A stretch of 6,510 nucleotides of DNA from Clostridiales bacterium UBA4698 (GTDB lineage: Bacteria > Bacillota > Clostridia > TANB77 > UBA1234), in assembly GCA_002404755.1 (NCBI GenBank), contig DHKI01000015.1:1-6510 (forward strand), read 5' to 3'. Each line of letters starts with the position of its first letter. Positions within the stretch are counted from its first letter, which is position 1. The notes under the pieces are model-generated. The model made no database searches. It worked only from the letters and a program-made list of their open reading frames with translations, and was not told where the DNA came from. The position numbers were made by a program, and so were the translations under genes. Shown piece by piece: positions 1-6,166 of the stretch.

Positions 1-71
1 TTCACTCTCTCTGCCCCGAAAAACATATTCTGATTAGCTCTTTTTCTTTTTTGTTTTTTGGTCTCACATCA

Positions 72-102
72 TTGACAAATGTACAGTGGGTATGCATAAA
101 AT
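72..102 (+). promoter_or_regulatory. Weak candidate promoter
   Basis: A perfect TTGACA (72-77) is followed by TAAAAT (97-102; five of six matches to TATAAT). The 19-nt spacing is longer than the preferred 17, so activity would be modest. It points toward the decayed gene at 256. An 8-nt palindrome, TATGCATA (91-98), overlaps the -10 and could be chance. Confidence 0.25.
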
Positions 103-146
103 AAGGCATTGCGTTCAAGTTGTTTTTCATAATGAAATGGGGATAA

Positions 147-169
147 GTTGTCTTTGGACTATAGACAAC
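147..169. repeat. 7-bp inverted repeat
   Basis: GTTGTCT (147-153) and AGACAAC (163-169) form a perfect 7-bp stem with a 9-nt loop. No T-run follows on either side, so it is not an obvious terminator. It lies between the weak promoter and the gene relic and could be a leader structure or a protein-binding site. Confidence 0.4.
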
Positions 170-255
170 ATTCCATATAGTTCAAACGGAAGGACAGTCA
201 CCTCCACCGGCCAGTCTGCGGGCTGACTTTTTATGCCACAAAATTAGGTTTGAAG

Positions 256-791
256 ATGGCAGGTGATAAGAAAAACATTCCCAAGGCAGTACCACTCGCC
301 GAGACCCCCGCTCCCACAGTAGAAAATGTCGCCGCGCCGGAGCAGCCCGCTCCCGAGTCTGGCTGACCGATAAGGAGGCGGCCATGCCGGAACATGAGGG
401 GCAGGCGGCACTCCTAAAAATGGGCGAGGCTGTACACGATCCCGACTATGCTTTTACCCACGTCGAGATAGAGAAGTTTGCCGCTCCGGAAGCTTCTGAG
501 GCTGAAAAGAAACAGAAACAGCCGACCTCGGCAAGGTGGTAGGTTTGCCGCCGCCATTGACGAGGCGCGGCCAAGGAGGAGAGAAAGGCGGGAGATAAGG
601 TGTTCATCAATAGTGCGAAACTGGAAAAGTATTTCGGCAAGGACAAGTCCCCGAAGGAAATGAAAGATAAGATCATTTCTCTGCTAGACTACTGGAAGGC
701 CAAGCAGACGTTCGAACTTGGCAATCCCGAAAAGAAAACATATCTTGGAAAGTGGCTTTGGGCCTTTTTGTCCCGGGGCCTTTCGTTTTAA
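256..791 (+). pseudogene. Frameshifted relic of a GC-rich mobile-element-type gene
   Basis: Three overlapping pieces in alternating frames read as one ancestral protein of about 175 residues. Piece 1 starts at ATG 256 (MAGDKKNIPKAV, then Pro/Ala/Glu-rich) and stops at TGA 364-366. Piece 2, in another frame, runs LTDKEAAMPEHEG... through FTHVEIEKF and a Lys/Gln-rich stretch to TAG 540-542. A short segment, FAAAIDEAR (541-570), lies in the first frame again. The frame then switches back to AKEERKAGDK and continues with a helical, charged segment containing YFGKDKSPKEMKDK and ending at TAA 789-791. The matching composition and the smooth sense across the shifts argue for one broken gene, not several small ones. 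The product is not recognised; low-complexity Ala/Pro/Glu N-termini are common in accessory proteins of Clostridia conjugative elements. The segment is much more GC-rich than the genes that follow. Sequencing error is the alternative to decay. Confidence 0.55.
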
Positions 792-805
792 ATCATATGT
801 TTAGT

Positions 806-1465
806 TTAAGTTTTATAATGCTTAAATTCTTTATTTAATATAAGTCCCGCAATAATCAAAAATGCACTCACAATTAACATTGTAACAAACGAGGTGTACG
901 ACTTTTTGAAATCAAATTGCATAGCCGATATGTATAAAAACGGTAATGGCTTTTTAGTATATATAACTTGATTGGCTAATACATAGACCACATTGATTAA
1001 TAAAGAAATTGTTATTGACTTGCTTACGAATGCCATAAAATAAGATAATGCAAACATAAAGAAAATCACTATAAGTAGCGGCTTTATCATTTCAATTGTT
1101 TTAGGAAACCAGTTAGATATACCACATAAAACTGCAACCGTATCTATCACATAAATTATAAATGGCAAGCTGATTTCAAATAACAAAACTTTTTTCCCGG
1201 AAAATAGCACTTCATTACCGGGAGATTCTAAAAACTCTCTTAATATAAAAATTGACCACCATGCTGAAAAAAGAGGAACTATTATTAATATAATACTGGC
1301 AATATTATATTCGACACTTGGATTTTTAGAGCGGTATTGATATAAAGAGAACAAGGGTAAAAATATATCTAATGCTATTATGGGAACCCAAAACAGTAAC
1401 TTTAAGCTTTTAAGCAGCAAATATTCTTTTTTTAGCATTATGCCTATATATTTCTTAATGCACAT
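806..1465 (-). CDS. ABC-2-type transporter membrane subunit (small permease)
   Basis: This is a 219-residue integral membrane protein with about six hydrophobic segments (near residues 22-41, 55-76, 92-113, 127-147, 150-168 and 191-210) and a short basic tail, EFKHYKT. Between TM2 and TM3 lies REFLESPGNEVLFSG, reminiscent of the charged cytoplasmic segment after TM2 of ABC-2 permeases, which is thought to contact the ATPase. It would form the membrane channel together with, or alongside, the large permease of the same unit. It is the last gene of the minus-strand unit, and its start overlaps the ATPase stop by 22 nt. The start at 1465 is preceded by AGAGGAT at workable spacing; an alternative ATG at 1438, five nt after the ATPase stop, has only a weak site and would remove nine residues. 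The size and TM count suggest a complete protein, although it ends only about 15 nt from the GC-rich relic. The substrate is unknown; a peptide or lipid-active compound is the family expectation. Confidence 0.8.
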   Translation of the reverse strand: MCIKKYIGIMLKKEYLLLKSLKLLFWVPIIALDIFLPLFSLYQYRSKNPSVEYNIASIILIIVPLFSAWWSIFILREFLESPGNEVLFSGKKVLLFEISLPFIIYVIDTVAVLCGISNWFPKTIEMIKPLLIVIFFMFALSYFMAFVSKSITISLLINVVYVLANQVIYTKKPLPFLYISAMQFDFKKSYTSFVTMLIVSAFLIIAGLILNKEFKHYKT

Positions 1466-2277
1466 ACATAACCATCCTCTAATGTAGGACTTACTTTTTT
1501 TAGCTTCTGATCATTATCTGATAAGATTTTTGTAAGCTTTATGCCATTCTCCTCAAATTGCTGTATGATATGGTAATCAGAATTTATTTTATTTATCTTA
1601 TCCGTTTCAACAACATATATCTTTCCTGATGCAATATTTTTTATGTCTTCGCAGCTGCCGCTACTGACCACACTACCTGCATTCATGATGACAATTTTAT
1701 CGCATAATGCTTCCACATCATCTACGATGTGCGTAGAAATTATAATTAACTTATCATTTTTAATTTTGTTGACTATATTTTTAAATCTTAATCTTTCTTC
1801 AGGATCCAAGCCCGCGGTCGGTTCATCAAAAATAACCACTTTGGGGTCTCCCATTATTGCCTGTGCAATGCCCAATCGTCGAACCATACCGCCAGATAGG
1901 GAACCTATTTTTGACATACGCTTTTCTTCTAGATTAACCAATTCTAAAACTTTATCTATATTGTAATTTTGAAAATTTTTAATATTGGCTATAAGTTCCA
2001 ATCCTTCATATACTTTTAATTCACGAAACAATCCAAAGCTTTGAGGCAAATATCCTATATTGCTGCTAAAATCTTTGTTGTCTTTTATATCTATTCCATC
2101 GAAAGTTATCTTTCCGGAGGTTAGTGAATATAAGTTTGTGATACATCTTAATAAGGTGCTCTTTCCCGCGCCATTTGGTCCCAAAAGTGCATACACACCA
2201 TTATCAAACTTATATGTAAATTCATTAACAGCCTTAAACTTACTAAAAAATTTTGATACGTTATTTATCTCAAGCAT
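1444..2277 (-). CDS. ABC transporter ATP-binding protein
   Basis: This 277-residue cytoplasmic ATPase powers the two membrane proteins encoded beside it. All canonical motifs are intact: Walker A GPNGAGKST (residues 33-41), Q-loop Gln79 in YLPQSFGLF, signature LSGGM (127-131), Walker B VVIFDEP with the D-loop AGLDP (about 147-159), and switch His183 in ISTHIVDD. The order and spacing fit the DrrA/CcmA-like subgroup used with ABC-2 permeases in antibiotic and peptide export or resistance. The roughly 75 residues after the H-loop form the variable C-terminal extension typical of that subgroup. The ATG at 2277 is preferred over the GTG at 2286 because AAGGAG lies 8 nt before it and overlaps the GTG. 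The start overlaps the stop of the large permease by 8 nt (ATGCTTGA), so translation is probably coupled. It is expected to be active as an ATPase; what it transports cannot be read from the sequence. Confidence 0.93.
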   Translation of the reverse strand: MLEINNVSKFFSKFKAVNEFTYKFDNGVYALLGPNGAGKSTLLRCITNLYSLTSGKITFDGIDIKDNKDFSSNIGYLPQSFGLFRELKVYEGLELIANIKNFQNYNIDKVLELVNLEEKRMSKIGSLSGGMVRRLGIAQAIMGDPKVVIFDEPTAGLDPEERLRFKNIVNKIKNDKLIIISTHIVDDVEALCDKIVIMNAGSVVSSGSCEDIKNIASGKIYVVETDKINKINSDYHIIQQFEENGIKLTKILSDNDQKLKKVSPTLEDGYVCALRNI

Positions 2278-4108
2278 TTGTTTCACTCCTTAAACTATTT
2301 AAGAATTCTTCGGGCGTAGAAGTATTAGCATTATCGTAAATATATTTATTTAGCTCTTCTCTTACCTTTTCCTTGCCATATTTCTCTACAAGTGAATTGA
2401 GGTCGCCAACATACATATCCATATTTCTTTCTACATTTTTTTCAAAATTTTTTATATCATCAATGATAAGATAATATCCTGATTCATATAATTCTGTTTT
2501 TGAGCTATCAATTTTAAATAGGTCATATTGGAATCTTAAACGATCAAGGTATTTTAATTCCATTATATTGCCGTATATAGGTATTCTGCTTACTGCGAAA
2601 TCGGGATGAAAGGGGATCATAATTACCGTATCAATTTTTTTGTCCCAAAGCGGACTGTTTATCAAATTGTTAGATTCATTTTTGATACCCTGTCCGAATT
2701 CTGGTAATTGAGATGTAGAACAATACGGATAAATATATTTAATTCCATTATATTCTTCACAAGCTATTAACCCGCTTATGAAGGTTGCTTCGTTAACTCT
2801 GCCTTTAAATAAACCCTTTTCTGTTTCTTTAAGATTGGAATAAATATTTGATTTTCCGCTGATTCTTACTGTGAAATCTTTTTCGTTTTCAATACTTGAT
2901 AAATCGGAAAATCCGGCATGCGGATAATACTCAATTGTTCCTGATAAAAACACTCCCTGTCTATTGGCGTAATTTTTCATGCTTGAACCAGTATATTCAA
3001 CTATAATCTTGCTTAATTTCTGCTCATTGTTTTTTACCGTAAAGTAATCTGAATCCACCATATAGCTTAGTTTATTTTCGTTTTCATCAGTAATATTTGA
3101 AATCTTGTATCCATGATAAAGCGTAAACTTATATTCTGATAAGTCGGGATTATTTACAGTCATTATTACTTTAGCTTTTAAATTACGACCGATTTTTAAA
3201 TCAATATCATATGAAACAATTTCAAAATCGGCTGCTTCATGCTTTCCTTTATGTTCATCATAATACTGCATTTCTTGACGTCCATAATACTCGGAGAAGT
3301 CTACTTTTGAAGAAGGTAGACAATATGTACCCAATGTTACACAGGCCAAGAAGATACATGCTAAACACCTTTTATATAATTTCTTTGGTCTATTTTTATA
3401 TAAAGAAAAATATATAATGCTCAAACACATAAGAATCCAAAAGAAAACCTTAAACCACTTGTATTCAAGCAGCGAGTATCCAAAGTTGTTATTTTCAGCA
3501 AAAGAGGGGTCAATAGTTAGATTAAAGAAATCAAAAAATTTATATAAAGGAGAATCTACTAAAAATTTTGTTGGGTAATAACTTGCTAGGCATGAGCATA
3601 ACAATAACGCTATATACGCTATAGTTCTCTCAAAGTTAAGTGATACAGCTAAGCCTATCAATATAGCAACCATATTTGTTAAAAAAGAGTAGAGAAATAT
3701 TGCGAGAAATATATGAAGATAAAGAGATGGATAACTAAGACCTGACATCATGCATCCAATAGCAATTATTAAGAAAAACAATATCTCAGCAATGGCATTA
3801 ATTAACATCATTACAACAAACTGATAAAAAACAATTTTGATGTTTCCGTTATTTATTGCGCAAAGACACTCTTGTGCTTTGTCTTTTTTTATCTTTATAA
3901 AAAATTCATATGATAAGAGCATAAATACCGCAAATAGTACCAAAGAGAACTGGAAGTAATACGAGAGCATTGTTATTCCGGATAAATGAGGTACAGCCAG
4001 TTCAATAAAAATTTGATATGCGGAAATCCCTATAAAAAACAATATTGTTGTAATTGACAGAAACTTTGTCCTAAAAAAAGTTTTTAAGATCAGCTTAAAA
4101 GTTTTCAT
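2270..4108 (-). CDS. ABC-2-like permease fused to an M1-peptidase-like extracellular domain
   Basis: This is a 612-residue membrane protein. Residues 1-265 hold about seven hydrophobic segments (near 16-35, 47-69, 92-119, 129-155, 162-178, 218-237 and 244-265) in an ABC-2-like arrangement. Residues from about 266 to the end are hydrophilic and should face outside. That part begins with a beta-rich stretch (SYDIDLKIGRNLKAKVIMTV, about 299-318), continues with IIVEYTG (about 368-374) and EYYPH (about 393-397), and ends with LNKYIYDNANTSTPEEFLNSL. This pattern resembles the N-terminal saddle and the C-terminal end of M1 aminopeptidase domains that are fused to ABC permeases in Firmicutes. No HExxH zinc motif is present, so catalysis is unlikely and a binding role is more plausible. 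The ATG at 4108 is chosen because GGTGAGG sits 6 nt upstream; a TTG five codons earlier lacks support. It is followed directly by the ATPase gene. The fold assignment rests on pattern only. Confidence 0.75.
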   Translation of the reverse strand: MKTFKLILKTFFRTKFLSITTILFFIGISAYQIFIELAVPHLSGITMLSYYFQFSLVLFAVFMLLSYEFFIKIKKDKAQECLCAINNGNIKIVFYQFVVMMLINAIAEILFFLIIAIGCMMSGLSYPSLYLHIFLAIFLYSFLTNMVAILIGLAVSLNFERTIAYIALLLCSCLASYYPTKFLVDSPLYKFFDFFNLTIDPSFAENNNFGYSLLEYKWFKVFFWILMCLSIIYFSLYKNRPKKLYKRCLACIFLACVTLGTYCLPSSKVDFSEYYGRQEMQYYDEHKGKHEAADFEIVSYDIDLKIGRNLKAKVIMTVNNPDLSEYKFTLYHGYKISNITDENENKLSYMVDSDYFTVKNNEQKLSKIIVEYTGSSMKNYANRQGVFLSGTIEYYPHAGFSDLSSIENEKDFTVRISGKSNIYSNLKETEKGLFKGRVNEATFISGLIACEEYNGIKYIYPYCSTSQLPEFGQGIKNESNNLINSPLWDKKIDTVIMIPFHPDFAVSRIPIYGNIMELKYLDRLRFQYDLFKIDSSKTELYESGYYLIIDDIKNFEKNVERNMDMYVGDLNSLVEKYGKEKVREELNKYIYDNANTSTPEEFLNSLRSETNA

Positions 4109-4128
4109 AAGCATCCTCACCAAATACT

Positions 4129-4156
4129 ATTATAATCTACAATCCAATAAGAGCAA
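4129..4156 (-). promoter_or_regulatory. Possible internal promoter before the transporter genes
   Basis: On the minus strand a perfect TATAAT (4134-4129) lies 16 nt after TTGCTC (4156-4151), which matches a -35 box in only three positions and forms part of the hairpin stem. Transcription would begin near 4122 and leave only about 14 nt before the start at 4108, barely enough for the GGTGAGG site. It could give low basal expression of the transporter separately from the secreted gene. Confidence 0.25.
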
Positions 4157-4200
4157 CATCCTATATGGCTCAACGCCAAGAAGTATATAGAATGTTGCTC
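4151..4200 (-). terminator. 16-bp hairpin between secreted gene and ABC genes (attenuator or partial terminator)
   Basis: GAGCAACAT-c-CTATAT (4151-4166) pairs with ATATAG-a-ATGTTGCTC (4185-4200) around an 18-nt loop. In minus-strand RNA the one mismatch becomes a G-U pair, giving an unbroken 16-bp stem; in plus-strand RNA it would be an A-C mismatch, so the structure favours the minus transcript. The loop itself contains GGC-GUUGA-GCC, able to form a small inner stem. The stem begins about 20 nt after the secreted gene's stop. The following bases (TTATTGGATTG) have only a weak U-tract, so partial termination or mRNA stabilisation is likelier than full termination. Confidence 0.6.
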
Positions 4201-4219
4201 CTCAATACTATTTATTCAA

Positions 4220-4666
4220 TCAATTATCATAATAAATTCTTGCAGTTCCGGATACAGCCCTTTCACTTTCAGGGCTTAATGCTAATCTAAAATGCCTACC
4301 ATCGTTAAAATGTGAAGAATTAAAACGTTTTTTTACCGAATCATAATATGCCAGATCAGAGGTGCTCTTTGCTGTAGTTACAACCGTTTTTCCTGGAGAA
4401 ATAAATAAACGGGAATCACTTACCCAGTTAAGGCTATATGACTTTCTATATTCGAATTGTGCCCTCAGCCTTTTACTGGAAACAGCATGACATTCTGTAT
4501 CTTCACCTATGTATGCACCAGTAGCGTAATATGAATCTGAGTATGCACGTGAGCCCCCTTTATCCAAACTTATAGCGTTGCTCTTCGCATAAGCACATAT
4601 TGTAACCGTTAATATAGTAAATACTGTTAAAAAAATGACAAAGATATTTTTCATAAATTTTTTCAT
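4220..4666 (-). CDS. Small secreted protein, first gene of the PadR-controlled ABC unit
   Basis: This 148-residue protein has a classic Sec signal peptide: basic start MKKFMKN, hydrophobic core about 8-25, and a likely signal-peptidase cut after AYA (residue 27). The mature part is about 121 residues, rich in Ser, Tyr and Arg, with a single cysteine (Cys59), and appears beta-rich (AQFEYRKSYSLNWVSDSRLF; ending GTARIYYDN). No lipobox, double-glycine leader or anchor is seen, so it is probably released. No family is recognised. The start is firm: AAAGGAG lies 7 nt upstream. It is the first gene downstream of a consensus promoter and is separated from the ABC genes by a hairpin, which would allow much more of this protein than of the transporter. 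Its position resembles that of the bacteriocin gene in lactococcin-972-type loci, but the tryptophan-rich Lcn972 pattern is absent. Alternatives are a substrate-binding or decoy protein, or an inhibitor that works outside the cell. Confidence 0.8.
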   Translation of the reverse strand: MKKFMKNIFVIFLTVFTILTVTICAYAKSNAISLDKGGSRAYSDSYYATGAYIGEDTECHAVSSKRLRAQFEYRKSYSLNWVSDSRLFISPGKTVVTTAKSTSDLAYYDSVKKRFNSSHFNDGRHFRLALSPESERAVSGTARIYYDN

Positions 4667-4767
4667 ACGTATACTCCTTTACTTGATTAAATATTTAAAG
4701 TATTTTATTGGCCGTACTTATAAATCTGCATTGGAATCGCCCCCTTAACAACTTAACTTCTGGCTTT

Positions 4768-4796
4768 ATTATATTCCAAAAAATGTATGTTGTCAA
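4768..4796 (-). promoter_or_regulatory. Perfect-consensus sigma-70/A promoter of the minus-strand unit
   Basis: Read on the minus strand, TTGACA (4796-4791) is followed after exactly 17 nt by TATAAT (4773-4768), matching both consensus boxes fully. Transcription should start near 4761, giving a leader of about 95 nt before the secreted-protein gene at 4666. Such a strong promoter normally needs a repressor, and the palindrome over its -35 box supplies a likely site. Confidence 0.85.
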
Positions 4797-4800
4797 CATA
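4786..4800. promoter_or_regulatory. Palindromic operator, probable PadR binding site
   Basis: TATGTTG (4786-4792) and CAACATA (4794-4800) form a perfect inverted repeat around one central base. It contains ATGT and ACAT half-sites, as PadR-family operators typically do, although the five-base gap between them is shorter than the eight bases of the classic PadR site. It covers the -35 box of the strong minus-strand promoter, so binding would block polymerase there. It also lies just upstream of the padR promoter repeats, allowing autoregulation. Assignment to the PadR encoded at 4869 is inference from position. Confidence 0.65.
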
Positions 4801-4845
4801 TATTTACAATACACCTATTTACAAAACACTTATTTGTGGTATATT
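4801..4845. repeat. Three 15-nt tandem repeats in the padR promoter
   Basis: Units start at 4801, 4816 and 4831. The first two, TATTTACAATACACC and TATTTACAAAACACT, agree at 13 of 15 positions. The third shares TATTT and then diverges into GTGG. ACAAA (4821-4825) and TTTGT (4833-4837) also form a 5-bp inverted repeat across units two and three. The repeats contain both boxes of the plus-strand promoter and may be extra regulator sites. Confidence 0.55.
4818..4845 (+). promoter_or_regulatory. Promoter of the padR unit
   Basis: TTTACA (4818-4823; five of six) and TATATT (4840-4845; five of six) are spaced 16 nt apart, placing the start near 4852 and leaving a leader of about 17 nt. It is weaker than the divergent consensus promoter, as expected for a repressor gene. 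Confidence 0.6.
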
Positions 4846-4868
4846 TAATAGTAGTGGGGGGGATTTCA

Positions 4869-5219
4869 ATGAGTCAAGGCCAGGACAATTTTAAAAGAGG
4901 AACGGCGGAGTTGCTAATTTTATATCTACTTCAAGAAGAGGATTTATACGGATACCAAATAACAAAACTTTTTAATGATAAAAGTAATGGAATTTATAAA
5001 ATGGTAGAAGGTTCCCTCTATCCAATTCTTTTTAGATTGGTCGAAGCAGGATATATAAGCGACTATGAAAAACTTGTAGGTGCTAAAAGGAAAAGACGAT
5101 ATTATCATTTGAAAGACTCGGGAAAAGTATATTTTCAACAGCTTTTAAGAGATTTTGATGAGATTTGTTTTGCAATAAATTCAATTTTAGATCGCGAGGT
5201 AACAATAAATGAAGAATAA
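4869..5219 (+). CDS. PadR-family transcriptional regulator
   Basis: This 116-residue winged-helix repressor is of the short PadR type. Visible family landmarks are GTAELLILYLL (11-21), LYGYQI (26-31), the recognition-helix segment EGSLYPILFRLVEAGYI (47-63), the basic wing RKRRYYHL (74-81) and a C-terminal dimerisation helix. These proteins bind DNA as dimers and release it when small molecules, often antimicrobial or cell-envelope stress compounds, bind at the dimer interface. The ATG at 4869 is preferred over the GTG at 4836 because the family's N-terminus begins here, a G-rich site (4856-4863) precedes it, and the earlier start would fall inside the promoter. Its stop overlaps the next gene by 11 nt. 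It most likely represses the divergent secreted-protein/ABC unit and its own operon through the palindrome at 4786-4800. The ligand is unknown. Confidence 0.93.
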   Translation: MSQGQDNFKRGTAELLILYLLQEEDLYGYQITKLFNDKSNGIYKMVEGSLYPILFRLVEAGYISDYEKLVGAKRKRRYYHLKDSGKVYFQQLLRDFDEICFAINSILDREVTINEE

Positions 5220-5601
5220 TTCTTTGGAGAAGGAAGTCAACAGATATTTAAAAGAGGTAAAAAGTAATTTGTTAATCTCTAAATCGAGAAAGAAATTTAT
5301 TAAAACATTTAAAGATAGTGTTTATGAATACATAGAAACTAATCCGCTGGCAGATATAAAGAGCATTAAAGAAAATTTTGGAACACCCGATGAAATTGCT
5401 GCATCATTTGCAGCTAATATAAACTATCAAGAAATCAACAAACACACCCGCATTAAGTATTTAATTGTTTCAGGTATTTTGATTATGCTCTTAATCGTAG
5501 TTGCTTATCTTTCTGCTGCACTTATAGATGTACACAGATCAGCTAATGGATTTGGCGTTATAACAATATCAGAGAACATTACGGAGGAAGATACAATATG
5601 A
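5209..5601 (+). CDS. HAAS/DUF1700-like single-pass membrane protein
   Basis: This is a 130-residue protein. Residues 1-80 are a charged helical cytoplasmic domain with the pattern NRYLKEVKSNL, then FIKTFKDSVYEYIETNP, then FGTPDEIAASF (57-67). This is the signature arrangement of HAAS/DUF1700-type proteins, which are routinely encoded right after a padR gene. One TM segment follows (about 83-105) and then a short outer tail of about 25 residues. From memory it is closest to proteins annotated as DUF6120, but that label is not verified. The start overlaps the padR stop by 11 nt and has GAGGTAA about 6 nt upstream. Its end overlaps the next gene by ATGA. The probable role is a membrane partner that modulates PadR or the transporter; this is inferred from context, as the biochemical role of such small HAAS proteins is not well settled. 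Confidence 0.7.
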   Translation: MKNNSLEKEVNRYLKEVKSNLLISKSRKKFIKTFKDSVYEYIETNPLADIKSIKENFGTPDEIAASFAANINYQEINKHTRIKYLIVSGILIMLLIVVAYLSAALIDVHRSANGFGVITISENITEEDTI

Positions 5602-6080
5602 AACAAATCAAAAGTTTTATTTTGGCATTACTTTTAATTTTTACTTTTACATCTTATACTTTTGCTTCAAATCAAAATCAGCCTAACTTATCTCAAATTT
5701 ATAAGAATAATGACGGCTCTTATATTATTGTAAACATCATTACCATCGAATCAAAAGATAGCTATAACGCTAACTCTTCTATGTCAACCAAAAGCGGCAC
5801 AAAAAATTATAGTTTTTATAATTCAAAAAGTGAATTGCAGTGGATAGTATCTATTCACGGAACATTTAATTATAATGGTTCAACTTCTAATTGTATTAAA
5901 TCCAGTGCTTCTTCACAACTTATAAATAGCACTTGGAAAGTTAAAGAAGCTGTTGCATCAAGAAGAAATAATAGTGCTATAGGCGATTTTGTGGTTAAGC
6001 ACTATATGTTAGGTGTTCCTGTACAGACAAAGGATGTACAATTGACTTTAACATGTAGTCCAAATGGAACTTTATCTTAA
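5598..6080 (+). CDS. Secreted hypothetical protein with two cysteines
   Basis: This 160-residue protein has a Sec signal peptide: MKQIK, hydrophobic core about 6-20, and a likely cut after TFA (residue 23). The mature part, about 137 residues, is rich in Ser, Asn, Thr and Tyr and looks all-beta: YSFYNSKSELQWIVSIHGTF (71-90), NYNGSTSNCI (91-100) and a closing LTLTCSPNGTLS. Cys99 and Cys153 could form a disulfide. The pattern GTFNYNG ... LTCSPNG recalls uncharacterised secreted proteins of Clostridia seen near PadR genes; I cannot name the family with certainty. It is translationally coupled to the upstream membrane protein (4-nt ATGA overlap) with GGAGG 10 nt before the start, and is followed by a terminator. 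It may be an effector or a protective/sensing protein; function is unknown. Confidence 0.8.
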   Translation: MKQIKSFILALLLIFTFTSYTFASNQNQPNLSQIYKNNDGSYIIVNIITIESKDSYNANSSMSTKSGTKNYSFYNSKSELQWIVSIHGTFNYNGSTSNCIKSSASSQLINSTWKVKEAVASRRNNSAIGDFVVKHYMLGVPVQTKDVQLTLTCSPNGTLS

Positions 6081-6124
6081 TTATCAAAAAAATTATTCGT
6101 CATATAATAGTTCCTGCTTGTTGA

Positions 6125-6166
6125 AAAACAGCTATTCTTATATATTAAGAACAGCTGTTTTCTTTT
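6125..6166 (+). terminator. Intrinsic terminator of the padR unit
   Basis: AAAACAGCT (6125-6133) pairs with AGCTGTTTT (6153-6161), and TTCTTA (6135-6140) with TAAGAA (6146-6151), separated by one mismatch, with a 5-nt loop. A T-rich tail (CTTTTACTTTTTG) follows. It lies 45 nt after the last stop codon of the plus-strand unit. Confidence 0.85.

Larger units (their letters stand above)
1..255. other. Upstream region without a convincing gene
   Basis: This stretch precedes the decayed gene at 256. It changes from AT-rich with T-runs (about 35-60) to GC-richer after 180. A weak promoter-like pair and a 7-bp hairpin are listed separately. One short open frame on the plus strand (ATG 92, TGA 224-226, 44 residues, ending in TSTGQSAG) has GC-rich codons only near its end and no ribosome binding site, so it is not called as a gene; it could be the tail of a truncated reading frame. 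Nothing else in the segment is supported. Confidence 0.5.

Noticed and set aside
182..385. 67-residue minus-strand open frame
   Set aside because: It lies antisense to the relic gene; it is Arg/Pro-rich with no ribosome binding site and reads as the shadow of GC-rich coding DNA.
446..676. 76-residue minus-strand open frame
   Set aside because: Antisense to the decayed gene, with no ribosome site or recognisable features.
1643..2293. Two plus-strand open frames (1643-1966 and 2060-2293)
   Set aside because: Both are antisense to the ABC ATPase, whose motifs are all intact on the minus strand.
3211..3417. 68-residue plus-strand open frame
   Set aside because: Antisense to the large permease; no start signals.
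4856..4862. Run of seven Gs before padR, and another at 6347-6353, as phase-variable tracts
   Set aside because: The first serves as the ribosome site and the second as a hairpin arm; one sequence gives no evidence of length variation.
4944..5138. 64-residue minus-strand open frame
   Set aside because: Antisense to the PadR gene, whose family motifs are clear.
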